Of a DNA stretch of 64,000 nt, positions 55,237-64,000 are shown piece after piece (the first letter of the stretch is position 1; every line of letters starts with the position of its first letter). The stretch is taken from the NCBI RefSeq assembly GCF_001634365.1, contig NZ_CP014578.1, forward strand, positions 1,550,001 to 1,614,000. Reading direction: 5' to 3'. A program made the position numbers and the translations under genes. The DNA is from Paraburkholderia phytofirmans OLGA172 (GTDB taxonomy: Bacteria; Pseudomonadota; Gammaproteobacteria; Burkholderiales; Burkholderiaceae). The notes beneath the pieces were generated by a model. It made no database searches. It was given only the letters and a program-made list of their open reading frames with translations, and was not told where the DNA came from.

Positions 55237-56770
55237 ATGACTTTCCGTGAGGCAGTGGCTGGCCCGCCGTGAGAAACCCAACGCGGGTTAGCATTTCTGC
55301 CAGAGCCGCACGGTGTGGACAGCGCCACACCCGGCGATTTCCGGCACGGAGGCCAGCATGGAACACGATAGCACGGTGTACGTTGGACTGGATGTTCACA
55401 AGGAGTCGATCACGCTCGCCTACGCGATCGGCATGGGCGAGGTGGAACTACTGGGCAAGACCGGTACGACGAAGGCCGATATCGATCACCTGTGCAAACG
55501 CGTGCAGTCAAAGGGGCGACATGTGCGCGTTGTCTACGAGGCCGGTCCATGCGGTTACGGCCTTTACCGACAGCTTGTCCAGAAGGGGTTCGACTGCATG
55601 GTGTGCGCACCGTCGCTGATTCCGAAGAAGCCTGGAGAGCGGGTGAAGACGGACCGGCGTGACGCGATCAAACTGGTGCGCGCGCTACGCGCGGGTGACC
55701 TGTCGGCCGTGTACGTGCCGGGTGTCGAAGACGAGGCGTTCAGGGATCTGGCCCGTGCGTGGGCCGCGGCCAAAGACGATCTGAAGCAGGCGCGCCAGCG
55801 GCTGAAGTCGTTCCTGCTCCTGCACGGCGTGCGCTATACCGGCAGCGCTAATTGGGGTCCCGCACACCGACACTGGCTGAGCCAGTACTCGTTTGGAAAC
55901 GGGTGGCAGCAACTGGCGTTTGAGGAGCATCGACGCACCATCGAGGACCGGCTCGCGCAATGTGATCGTCTTGAAGCGGCGTTGCGCGAAGCCGTGGTCA
56001 ACTGGCGGTTCTATCCGGCTGTACTGGCGCTGCAGACGATGCGCGGCGTGCAGTTCACCACCGCGGTGGGCATACTCGCCGAGCTGGGAGACCTGAGCCG
56101 CTTCGAGCATCCACGCCAGTTGATGGCCTGGCTGGGCGTGACACCGTCAGAACACTCCTCGGGTGACCGGCGTCGTCAGGGCAGCATTACCAAAACGGGC
56201 AATAGCTACGCCCGAAAGCTGCTGGTCGAGGCTGCCTGGAGCTACCGGTACCCGGCACGCGTGAGCCCGCAGATCCAGCGCCGGCACGAACGCATCCCCA
56301 AACCCATCATTGATCGCGCCTGGGATGCCCAGGTTCGACTGTGCCGGCGATTTCGCAAACTGGCAGCACGCGGCAAGAGCGTGAACATCGCGGTGGTCGC
56401 GGTTGCCCGGGAACTGGCCGGTTTCATATGGGACATCAACCGGCTGGCCATGTCGCTCGCCATACCGCGGACTCCACAGGCAGCGTAAGCGCACGAACAT
56501 TGAACGTCTAACGAACATCTGGATGAGTTTCCTGAAGGCGGCGTAGCCCGGTACCCGAGCAACCCGCGGCTCAACTTCGCAACGGGCCCCACCCGATTTG
56601 CGGCTTAAGAAAGCGGCAGGCTCATGAGACGGACCTCTGTAATGCGGTAACCAACCCGCGGATATCAGTGTGATCCACCGTCGAGACTTACTGCTACGTC
56701 GCCCTCAGGAAATTCACGCATCCTATGGATGCAAAATGAAAACCGATCCCGATTGACACGGAAAGTCATA
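55237..56770 (+). mobile_element. IS110-family element, complete copy
   Basis: Inverted repeats ATGACTTTCCGTG (55237-55249) and CACGGAAAGTCAT (56757-56769) mark the ends. The 3' region (GATCCACCGTCGAGACTTAC onward) matches the right end of element A at 10124-10226. It interrupts the hydrolase gene. No clear target duplication, as usual for this family. Confidence 0.85.
55358..56488 (+). CDS. IS110-family transposase, intact
   Basis: A 376-residue transposase. The DEDD/RuvC-like N-terminus has TVYVGLDVHKESITLAYAIG (first Asp), VRVVYEAGPCGYGLYRQLVQ (Glu) and ERVKTDRRDAIKLVRALRAG (the two late Asp). The C-terminal transposase_20 region has ALQTMRGVQFTTAVGILAEL and RQLMAWLGVTPSEHSSGDRR, with the putative catalytic Ser near GNSYARKLLVEAAWSYRYPA. 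ATG 55358 follows CACGGAGGCCAGC. It is the reference for the truncated copy at 5170-6060. Confidence 0.93.
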   Translation: MEHDSTVYVGLDVHKESITLAYAIGMGEVELLGKTGTTKADIDHLCKRVQSKGRHVRVVYEAGPCGYGLYRQLVQKGFDCMVCAPSLIPKKPGERVKTDRRDAIKLVRALRAGDLSAVYVPGVEDEAFRDLARAWAAAKDDLKQARQRLKSFLLLHGVRYTGSANWGPAHRHWLSQYSFGNGWQQLAFEEHRRTIEDRLAQCDRLEAALREAVVNWRFYPAVLALQTMRGVQFTTAVGILAELGDLSRFEHPRQLMAWLGVTPSEHSSGDRRRQGSITKTGNSYARKLLVEAAWSYRYPARVSPQIQRRHERIPKPIIDRAWDAQVRLCRRFRKLAARGKSVNIAVVAVARELAGFIWDINRLAMSLAIPRTPQAA

Positions 56771-57389
56771 TCAGTTGAGTCATATCGCCAAGGAAGAAAA
56801 CCCCGATCTGCCATTCATCCTGCTGGGGCACAGTATGGGTTCCTTTGCGGCGCAACAGTATGCAATCTCTCACAGCCGGGAGATTGACGGACTCGCCCTT
56901 TCTGGGTCAGGCGCTCTTGATGGACTTGCACGTCTGGCGAGTCTGGCGCCAGCAGGAACCAACATTCTGAACACACCCTTCGAGCCGGCGCGCACCCCCT
57001 TCGATTGGCTGAGCCGTGATAGCGCTGTTGTCGACGCATTCATCAACGACCAACTTTGCTTTGCGGAACTTCAGCCGATGGCGCATGCATCTTTTTTGGC
57101 GAATGCACCACTACTGTCTGATCCGGACAGCCTGCGCACAATACGCGACGACTTGCCGATCTATCTGTCTTCGGGCAGCGAAGATCCAGTAGGCCAGCAA
57201 CTCAAAGGGGTCCGACTGCTGATTGACCGCTATCACAAAGCGGGTGTATGCGGAATCACCTACGACTTCTACCCCGGTGGACGACACGAAATGCTCAATG
57301 AGATCAACTTCGATGAAGTCCGGGCATGCCTGCTTGGGTGGATCTCTCATATCGCGAAGTAATAGCTTAGAGTCACTAACAAAACTGTT

Positions 57390-57975
57390 CTACGAAGCGC
57401 GAGCAGATAACGCCGCAAGCAAGTGTGAGCAACGCGAAATGAGTATCGAGACCCCGTTCGAGCGGATAGGCAGTTTGCCGAAGCCGGCAAGCCATGCATG
57501 GCTGCGTTCGACAACCCAGCGATGACGGCCGAGCTTTTCGCTGCTTTCGATACCACAGCGAGCGATACGTGCCGTAATGCAGCGTCGGTTCAACGACTCG
57601 CGGCAATGCGCGTAGTCGTACCCCTTGTCAGCATGCACCCTGTCCGGGCGCTGTCGTGGCCGTCCGGGTATGCCCGGCACCGGTGGTATCGCGTCAAGCA
57701 CCGCATCGAGTACTTTGGAGTCCTGCCAATTGGCGCCCGTATTCACGAGCGCCAGCGGGATGCCCTGACGGTCTTCCGCGATATGCCGCTTGCTGTCGAG
57801 CTTGCCCCGGTCGTTTGGGTTCGGCCCTGTCTGCTCGCCCCCCGGGGACCGGGTACGCTCGCACCATCGATGCTCAGGCGGCTCCAGTCAATCGTGTCGT
57901 ATCCGCGCAGTCGCGCAAGTAACGCGAGATGCAGGCGCTTCCACACGCCGTCGTTCTGCCAGTCGCGAAGCTGCC
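57390..57975 (-). pseudogene. IS5-family (IS427-like) transposase, N-terminally truncated
   Basis: Frame one encodes [20 protein letters not shown] and LRGYDTIDWSRLSIDGASVP (first Asp). Frame two continues LDSKRHIAEDRQGIPLALVN, RPDRVHADKGYDYAHCRESL (second Asp) and GRHRWVVERSHAWLAGFGKL (Glu). The change of frame is at the normal programmed -1 site of the group. The start of the gene is replaced at about 57975 by a piece of citrate synthase. Confidence 0.82.
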
Positions 57976-58315
57976 AACGCTGGTCGCGATGGCCTACAAG
58001 TACAGCGTCGGCCAGCCGTTCGTGTATCCGCAGAACAACCTTTCGTACAGCGCGAACTTCATGCACATGATGTTCTCCAATCCGTGCGAAGAGTACAAGG
58101 TCAACGACGTGCTGGTGCGCGCGCTCGACCGTATCCTGATCCTGCACGCAGACCACGAACAGAATGCCTCGACCTCGACGGTTCGTCTGGCGGGTTCGTC
58201 GGGCGCTAACCCGTTCGCATGTATCGCGGCCGGTATCGCTTGCTTGTGGGGCCCGGCGCACGGTGGTGCGAACGAAGCCGCACTGAACATGCTGGAAGAA
58301 ATTGGCTCGGTCGTG
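57968..58315 (+). pseudogene. gltA: Citrate synthase internal fragment
   Basis: About 116 codons from the middle of a type II citrate synthase: [40 protein letters not shown] and [40 protein letters not shown] follows, then [19 protein letters not shown]. The first catalytic His region ([10 protein letters not shown]) is kept, but the later His and Asp and both ends of the roughly 430-residue protein are missing. It sits exactly between two IS5-family remnants, so it is a captured piece of a chromosomal gene. Reading beyond 58315 is unrelated. Confidence 0.88.
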
Positions 58316-58371
58316 GGCCGCCGCGATGGCGTAAAGCGTCTGAGACACGATACGCTCCGCGAAGTCAGGGT

Positions 58372-58857
58372 CAGGGTCTGCCCCTCCGCAGCCGCACCCG
58401 TTTGGAGGCGGTAATCTTGAATAGGAGTTCGGAGAGTCGGTGCAAGCGGCGTGGTTTGCCGGAGCGCTTTGGTCGGTGGCACACGATCTATACGCGGATG
58501 AACCGTTGGTCCAAAAGCTGTGTGCTGGATCGTGTATTTACCGAACTGCAGCGTACGCAGATCCTTCGTATCAGGATCGAAGCAGTTCCGCTGGATAGCA
58601 CGATCGTAAAGGTGCATCCAGATGGTACCGGCGCATTAAAAAAACGGACCCCAGTCTAACGGCAAGTACCGAACCGAATGGACCACCAGGATTCATATCG
58701 TTGCCGCGGATGCTCGAACAGCCATAACGTTTGCGCTCTCGCCCGGACAAGCAGGGGGCGGTCCCGAGGGCAGAGCCTTGTTCCAAAGCCTCGGACCGCC
58801 CAATCGGCCACTGCACCTGCTGATGGACAAGGCGTACGAATGTCCCTTGCTTTAGGA
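58372..58857 (+). pseudogene. IS5-family transposase remnant
   Basis: RRGLPERFGRWHTIYTRMNR then WSKSCVLDRVFTELQ, IRIEAVPLDSTIVKVHPDGT (first Asp), then after a frame change NGPQSNGKYRTEWTTRIHIV. It continues AADARTAITFALSPGQAGGG and HLLMDKAYECPLL with a stop. This is the N-terminal and central part of an IS5-family transposase with at least one frameshift and no C-terminus. Confidence 0.8.
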
Positions 58858-59296
58858 TGACAGGTTTTGCGAGCAAGTCTTAAGAACGCTTTTGGATGTG
58901 CTCCGGAGAAGGTGGCGTTTTCTTGCGAGACCGAGTCAGTCGATACCGCTGGAAAAGAAAAGAGCTCCCGTGCAGCTAAGGGGGCAAGGCGGGGTCGGGA
59001 AGACCTCCGAGGAGACGACGATGCCTGACGAACTCGCCATGAATCGGATCGGATCATCGGCATAAGTTAATCGTAGCGCTTTCCGAATATCGGTATTGTA
59101 GAGCATTGCTTACCTATCATGTTCGTGCGGAAGATTGTTCAGTGAATCTGAAGAGTACTCGATGATGTGCATTTTCAATAGGCATCGGCTCTGGCAACAC
59201 TTATCCACCATGCACGGTGTACGTCAATGGCCCGCCGTGGGAAGAATGTAGTCGGGGAGTGGATTCGCCCCTGCGTAACCGGACACTCGGTCACGC
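58858..59296. other. Region with no supported gene
   Basis: 440 bp between an IS5 remnant and an IS3 remnant. Probably decayed insertion-sequence DNA. No gene or repeat recognised. Confidence 0.35.
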
Positions 59297-60103
59297 TTAG
59301 GCTGGTGAATTTGCTAGCCGGCGAAACTCGCGTGGTGAGCGGTATTTCAGGGCGCTGTGCGGATACAACGCGTTGTAGCGGTCAAATGCGATGGCCAGGT
59401 TGTGCGATGCCGTTCCCGCGTCCGGCTTGGGCATCCACGGGACGTAGTCTCTCTTTATTGTTTCGACGAAGCTTTCGGCCATACCGTTGGTCGGCGGACT
59501 TCTGACGGGCGTCGCGATGGGTTTCGACCTCGCTTTTTTCGACAACGTCAGCGTCTCATAGGCAATGTAGCAGCAACGGCTGTCGCTGAGCACGGCCACT
59601 CGATTACGTTGTCGGCGCTTCAGCGCACCAGCGAAACGGTTTTCCAGAGCCTGAAGCAGGACATCACGCGCCATGTCATCAGTATAACCTCCCGCCGTCG
59701 CCGCCCAGCTTATGGCCTCCCGGTCGCGGCAGTCCAGTGCAAAGATGACGCGCAACGGCGAGCCGTCACAAAACGGAATTCGAAGCCGTCGGAGCACCAG
59801 CGCGCATTGCGGCGCTCCACTGCGGCCTCGCCGTCATGCCGGCACGTTGACTCGGCATGGCGAGGGCAGCGTCGAGCAGCAGACCGTGGATATGCATGAT
59901 CAAATAAGACCGTTTTTGCATTAATGCGAGGTTGTCCCTGTGCGTTCCGAGTCCTGGTCAGACTTTACCCAGTTGTACAGCGTCTGCACGACCACGCCCA
60001 GAGTGGCTGCCACTGCCGCGATGCTTTGCCCGGCCTTGACGAGTCGCAACGCTTCCAGCTTGACTTCAGGCGTGTACAGTCCCCGCGTTGCCTTGCCTGT
60101 CAT
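59297..60103 (-). pseudogene. IS3-family (IS2-like) orfA/orfB remnant
   Basis: orfA starts at 60103 (MTGKATRGLYTPEVKLEALR, LVKAGQSIAAVAATLGVVVQ, TLYNWVKSDQD) and is truncated near 59925. Decayed orfB pieces follow; the longest (59797-59297) has FALDCRDREAISWAATAGGY and NGMAESFVETIKRDYVPWMP (Glu of ESFVETIK), ending HSALKYRSPREFRRL. The middle of orfB is missing and its start is frameshifted. Orientation is minus throughout. Confidence 0.82.
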
Positions 60104-60268
60104 CGTTTCTTCTCCTTGCTTGAGTTTACCTGCACAGCAAGGGATTCGTTTTTCGGGGGGCAAGCTCAGTTGCAAAGCCTCTCGGCAAATTCGACGCAGT
60201 TTCAGCGCGCGTGTAGATTGGACATTGAGTTCACCGGATTCTGAGAGCATCTCCGTGAGTACCTGCCG

Positions 60269-60718
60269 TTAGTCGACTTCGCTTCCGGCGCGGAGCAGGT
60301 TTTCCGCAAGACGAAGGGATAGGTACGCAAGTTGAACGCGGCTAAGCCAATGAATTTCGTCTGATTGGGTGCGTTGCCAAACTTCGAATAGTTTGACGAT
60401 ATCGTCAATTGAAAGCCACTGTTTGGTTTGAATGTTTCTCGCAAGATGGGCCGCAGTGAACACCGTTATCAATTCGACGTGTAGATCAAGAGCTGTATAT
60501 CCACCACAGGGATCGATGCCCCAATTGGATAACGAAGATGGCAATGCCACCCGACGACCGAGGTGTGCTTTGCATTTGTCGCACAAATAGTTCTCTGTCT
60601 CAGAGGCCGGCTTGCCCTGCTCCCCATGCGTCTCATTTTTCACATGTCGCAGGTCTCTTTGCAGTGTTGGAGGCAGCACATGATTGACCATTAGACAGCA
60701 TGCGTCGCAAAGATTCAT
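60269..60718 (-). CDS. Hypothetical zinc-ribbon-like protein (149 aa)
   Basis: The N-terminus has two Cys pairs, MNLCDACCLMVNHVLPP and YLCDKCKAHLGRRVALP, about 40 residues apart, the pattern of a zinc ribbon. It continues with helices GGYTALDLHVELITVFTAAH and LSRVQLAYLSLRLAENLLRA. Composition and length look real. I do not recognise the family. CGAGATG context and GAGCCGAG upstream give a modest ribosome-binding site. Confidence 0.62.
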   Translation of the reverse strand: MNLCDACCLMVNHVLPPTLQRDLRHVKNETHGEQGKPASETENYLCDKCKAHLGRRVALPSSLSNWGIDPCGGYTALDLHVELITVFTAAHLARNIQTKQWLSIDDIVKLFEVWQRTQSDEIHWLSRVQLAYLSLRLAENLLRAGSEVD

Positions 60719-61161
60719 CTCGGCTCCTTCTGGCGCTCAGTCTTAGAAGGGACATGCTGTGCGCAGCATGCATCGACATTTTGGCGCTCGCGGGCAGCGA
60801 CAATGATGCGTCGTGGAGGGTAGCGTGTGGTATGTGACATTTAAAGAGAAAGTAGTAGAGTTTAATGGTTTTGTTACTGAGGCGTTTTAACGACCAAATA
60901 TCGCCCTTGCTAACGATCTAGATTGCCTTCCAATTGAAGAGTGCGCGATAATAGTTTGTCTTGCTATTCGGTTGTTGCGCTTGAAGCGAAAAGTAGGCGG
61001 GAGTCCGACAGCGCCGATGACAGTCGAAAACAGGAGAAGATGATCTCCTTGATTGAAGAATAAAATGGAGCAAACTAAGGGCGGATGGTGACTTGACCGG
61101 CACCACGGGAGCTGAGGGGCGCGGTGGCCATCTTCAATATTGCCGCCCTTGGCCATTGGCG
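60719..61161. other. Region downstream of the sigma-factor gene
   Basis: 440 bp with no supported gene; several short frames only. A/T-rich patches around 60840-61070 differ from the high GC elsewhere. No clear terminator. Confidence 0.35.
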
Positions 61162-63120
61162 TCACCGTTCATCAAGCGTTGCCCTCAGGCCGTCTGCTGA
61201 GGTGGGTTCCATGAGTTTTTTCATTGCGCTTTGTTCAATCTGACGGATGCGTTCTCGAGAAAGCTCGAACTGTTGGCCTAACTCGTCAAGCGAATAGCTT
61301 TTAGGCACGTCAATGCCAAAGCGCAGGCGGATGACTTTTGCTTCGCGATATGTAAGGGTATCAAGGGCATTTCGTACTACTGCACGCATGTTCTCATACT
61401 GCACAATGTCGACTGGAGAGTGACCCTCTGGCTGTGCGAGTACGTCGCCCAAAATGGTCCCGCCTTCTTCGCCAATCGGAGTCTCCATCGAGAGTGGCTC
61501 CTTTACGGTGTCAATCATTTTGCGTACCTTGTCTTCGGCCATGCCCGTATGTTCTGCCAATGTCGCTGCATCGGCATGTCTACCGGTGTGGTGCAATATC
61601 TCTACGGAAGTGCGGTGGAGCTTTGCTATTGAGTCAACCATATGAACTGGCACGCGAATCGTGCGACCCTGATCTGCGAGTGCTCGAGTTATTCCTTGGC
61701 GTATCCACCACGTGGCGTAGGTCGAGAATTTCCAACCGCGACGATACTCAAACTTGTCGACAGCTTTCATAAGTCCAATATTGCCCTCTTGAATGATGTC
61801 TGAAATTGGCAGTCCGCGATTTGCGTACTTTTTAGCAATTGATATCACCAGACGTAGATTAGCCACGGTCATTTCGTGCTTTGCCCGTTGCATCTGACGA
61901 TCGGCCGTCGTCATTGCGCGATGTGCTGCTTTTAGATCAGGCAGGGGTGAGGCGACGCGGGAGCATATTGCAATCAGCTGTTTTTGTTGAGATTGTAGCT
62001 CGGGGAGCACGCTGGCGACGGCGTTGCTGTATGGGAGTGACGCGTTGGCAAGGTTACCCCCCCACGCGAGGTTGGTCGCATTATCCGGAAACTGAGCGAT
62101 GAATTCACTGCGAGGCATCTTGGACAGGTCGACGAGCAATCGGAATATATTGCGCTCGGAGTTCCGCGTTTCAGCGACTATTGAACTCATGTTGGCGCAT
62201 AGGCGTTCAATGGTCTTCACGGTTAGCCGCAATCTCCCCAGTTCGTTGCGCACGGCGTTCCTTGCACAGCGGTACGCGTCGGAATCGACGCCTTGCGTTG
62301 TATAAGCTAGGTCCATGGCGTCGAAGTGTCGAGCGAGGCACCTGAAGATCGGCAGGCAGCGTTCTTTCAGTTTGGTGAGCCGAGACTCGTCATCCGGCAT
62401 CAACTGAGCGTCGGGATCTTCGTTGTCGGTTTCTGCGACGTAGGCACGGGCCTCTTCGGTGGCGGAGAAATCGTGTTGCACTAGACCATCCACCAACTCG
62501 TCTATGCCCAGTTCGTTGCGAGCCACGGCGCTTGAGAGTTCGAGAATGATCGCAATGGTTGCGGGGCACACTGAAATTGCGTCAACCATACTACACAAGG
62601 AGTTTTCGATACGCTTGCCTATCTCAATCTCTCCCTCGCGGGTCAGCAGCGCGGTCGCCGCCATTTCCCGCAAATAGATCCGCATTGGATCCGTAGTTCG
62701 ACCGAACTCGGAATCGACAGTTGAGAGGACACTTTCGGCATCCTCATCCACTTCATCGTCCGAGGAGGTTGTCGTCGCGCCGACGCCGAGCAAGATCAGG
62801 GTTTCGGGATCTGGGTCCTGTTCAAACACCTGAATTCCAAGTTCCTCGAACGTACTGACGATGTTGAGCATCGCCGCTGTGCTTAATAGGTCTTCATTCA
62901 AGTGATCGTTGATGTCCCGATGCGTTAAATACTTGCGATTTCTTCCCAGTTGGATTAGGGCGTGAAATTGCAAACGACGCTCCGTGGTTTCGCGCGCTGA
63001 ATCGGGACAACCCAGCGTTACGCGATTTTGCCCGGGTTGAACGTCTTGAGTTGATCGGTCCTTTTCATCCGATGAGATGGGTGGCTCTGTTGCCAACGAA
63101 TTTCGTGTGCCGCCTGCCAT
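61162..63120 (-). CDS. rpoD: RpoD-like primary-type sigma-70 factor, divergent paralogue
   Basis: A 652-residue group 1-type sigma factor. Region 1.1 remains (LQFHALIQLGRNRKYLTHRD, NDHLNEDLLSTAAMLNIVST). Region 1.2 has TDPMRIYLREMAATALLTRE. A roughly 220-residue non-conserved insert follows, as in betaproteobacterial RpoD. Region 2 has HEMTVANLRLVISIAKKYAN, GLPISDIIQEGNIGLMKAVD and FEYRRGWKFSTYATWWIRQG, then ITRALADQGRTIRVPVHMVD (-10 recognition). Region 4.2 has SYSLDELGQQFELSRERIRQ then IEQSAMKKLMEPTS (-35 recognition). I choose ATG 63120 because AGAGGTGAAAGCT precedes it. Its long divergence and IS-rich setting mark it as an accessory second housekeeping-like sigma. Confidence 0.92.
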   Translation of the reverse strand: MAGGTRNSLATEPPISSDEKDRSTQDVQPGQNRVTLGCPDSARETTERRLQFHALIQLGRNRKYLTHRDINDHLNEDLLSTAAMLNIVSTFEELGIQVFEQDPDPETLILLGVGATTTSSDDEVDEDAESVLSTVDSEFGRTTDPMRIYLREMAATALLTREGEIEIGKRIENSLCSMVDAISVCPATIAIILELSSAVARNELGIDELVDGLVQHDFSATEEARAYVAETDNEDPDAQLMPDDESRLTKLKERCLPIFRCLARHFDAMDLAYTTQGVDSDAYRCARNAVRNELGRLRLTVKTIERLCANMSSIVAETRNSERNIFRLLVDLSKMPRSEFIAQFPDNATNLAWGGNLANASLPYSNAVASVLPELQSQQKQLIAICSRVASPLPDLKAAHRAMTTADRQMQRAKHEMTVANLRLVISIAKKYANRGLPISDIIQEGNIGLMKAVDKFEYRRGWKFSTYATWWIRQGITRALADQGRTIRVPVHMVDSIAKLHRTSVEILHHTGRHADAATLAEHTGMAEDKVRKMIDTVKEPLSMETPIGEEGGTILGDVLAQPEGHSPVDIVQYENMRAVVRNALDTLTYREAKVIRLRFGIDVPKSYSLDELGQQFELSRERIRQIEQSAMKKLMEPTSADGLRATLDER

Positions 63121-64000
63121 AGCTTTCACCTCTGCTGGTCGTGGTCTGCTCTGCGCTCGCCTTAAACTCGCCTCGGTACATGTCGGTCGCTCTGCGTTGT
63201 CTACCCGCTATATCTCCTAATGTCGATGAATATCACCCTGGCTCAGACGATTAAGCGATAATATGGCGCCTGCACATCCGGCCGCGTCGTTTGTTCTTAG
63301 AGGCCGCCGCGTGTTCCACTAGCGACGCGTTACTGATCACTTCAAGTCACGCCGGAATCTGCATTATTCCCCAAGGGGAATGCTCGTCAACGTTCGTCGC
63401 CTATAAAGCGCACACTTTCTGTGATTCAGCAATTTTTCGCGAAAGAGGTGGGCTTGCGATCTGAGAGACGGCGCGATCATTCGGTCTCAATGTGTGGGGC
63501 TCGCCAAGCAACGTCGGGCGCCCGCATCAATGTGTGACTGCTGAGGGCCAATCGTGCTCGGCGGAGAACTTCTCGGACTGTGTGCAGGCTAGCGGGACCG
63601 GCCCGAGTGTATGCAAGCAGAAGTGGCGTTACGGGTAAAGAACGGGCAATGACGGGCTGTCTTCGAACACAATCCGACTATGTACTTCATCGTAAATGTA
63701 GTCGGGAACATTGTGTCGGCCTATCAGCTTGGCGCCAAGCAACCCGGCTGCACAGTCAACGAATTTGGTAATTTTTTGCGGGGGCTCTCTGATGGAGGTG
63801 GTAGTCGAGGCAGTCAAGTTCACCGACCGTGGTGGCATAAGCCTGCAGGTGTGCTTCTCCCGACCAGTTGAAGATAATCTTCATCCGCTTCGAGCACGAG
63901 GGTGACCCGCACCACCGGCTAGGAGGTGCAGGTCTAGGATTGACTATCAGCCAATAGTTTGTGCTGCAGATGGGAGGTCGATTCGCTATCACTAGCCAGT
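63121..64000. other. Right-end region without a supported gene
   Basis: 880 bp. The first 150 bp should include the sigma-factor promoter. Beyond it, fragments in several frames near 63629-63992 (for example MKIIFNWSGEAHLQAYATTV on the minus strand) suggest a decayed gene I cannot name. No repeat or RNA gene seen. Confidence 0.35.

Larger units (their letters stand above)
54923..57362 (+). pseudogene. Alpha/beta-hydrolase (monoglyceride-lipase/lysophospholipase type) split by an IS110-family element
   Basis: The first part (54923-55236) starts at ATG with CAGGAGGCGCT ahead of it. It encodes TEFRFASTDGLRIACVRWDS, VVQIAHGMGEHIGRN (oxyanion motif) and KVYGNDHRGHGRTAPSSAHF. The second part (56775-57362) resumes SHIAKEENPDLPFILLGHSM with nucleophile Ser in GHSMGS. 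It continues PIYLSSGSEDPVGQQ (Asp) and DFYPGGRHEMLNEINFDEV (His). The IS at about 55237-56770 lies between the lid-proximal strand and the nucleophile elbow. All catalytic residues survive, so loss of the IS could restore a roughly 300-residue enzyme if the junction is repaired in frame. Confidence 0.88.

Noticed and set aside
1..64000. CRISPR arrays, rRNA and tRNA genes
   Set aside because: No regularly spaced short direct repeats, no rRNA-like stretches and no cloverleaf candidates with conserved arms were seen by eye.

Overview
The window looks like part of a plasmid or accessory megaplasmid of a Burkholderia-like betaproteobacterium (Burkholderia, Paraburkholderia or Caballeronia). The reasons are high GC with strongly biased codon use, a Burkholderia-type porin, an HU-family protein, many LysR/AraC/CaiB/crotonase genes, and a very high load of insertion sequences, many of them nested or broken. 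I see no rRNA, tRNA or CRISPR array. The genus is inferred from protein character, not from a marker gene.

Layout. 1-4.2 kb holds small backbone-like genes: the N-terminal part of a tyrosine recombinase running off the left edge, a dif-like 28-bp site just upstream of it, an HU-family protein, a SET-domain lysine methyltransferase and some small unknowns. 4.2-10.2 kb is a stack of insertions. A secreted-protein gene is interrupted by a 404-bp MITE-like element with a 9-bp target duplication and is cut at its 5' side by an IS110-family element. That element is itself interrupted by a second IS110-family element carrying a group II intron with its reverse transcriptase. 10.5-21.5 kb is a catabolic island: AraC regulator, Baeyer-Villiger-type flavin monooxygenase, HSL-family esterase, acyl-CoA ligase, second AraC regulator, second hydrolase and two crotonases. 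This fits oxidation of a ketone to an ester or lactone, hydrolysis, CoA activation and beta-oxidation; the substrate is unknown.

21,541-39,430 is a 17.9-kb Tn3-family transposon with 38-bp terminal repeats, resolvase plus res site at the left end and a full-length 988-aa transposase at the right end. Its cargo is catabolic. One translationally coupled minus-strand operon carries two CaiB/BaiF CoA transferases, a GntR regulator, a crotonase, an MFS carrier, a mesaconyl-CoA hydratase-like MaoC protein and a CitE/HpcH-type lyase. Together these could take a mesaconate-type C5 diacid to pyruvate and acetyl-CoA. A second block is a LysR regulator divergent from a DapA-family aldolase, an MFS carrier and a porin. 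The transposon's left end trims the last crotonase and its right end removes the first half of a SIR2-domain gene. The flanks share no target duplication, so rearrangement followed or accompanied insertion.

39.4-60.7 kb is a graveyard of mobile elements (ISKra4, IS5, IS6, IS3, IS21 and IS110 families) with broken passenger genes: glutarate hydroxylase (glaH/csiD), a LysR regulator, an alpha/beta-hydrolase split by an IS110 copy, and an internal piece of citrate synthase. Intact genes here include a LysR regulator, an MFS carrier, a CHCC zinc-finger protein and small unknowns. 61.2-63.1 kb encodes a divergent second RpoD-like sigma-70 factor.

All calls come from reading motifs and comparing copies within the window; no database search was run.
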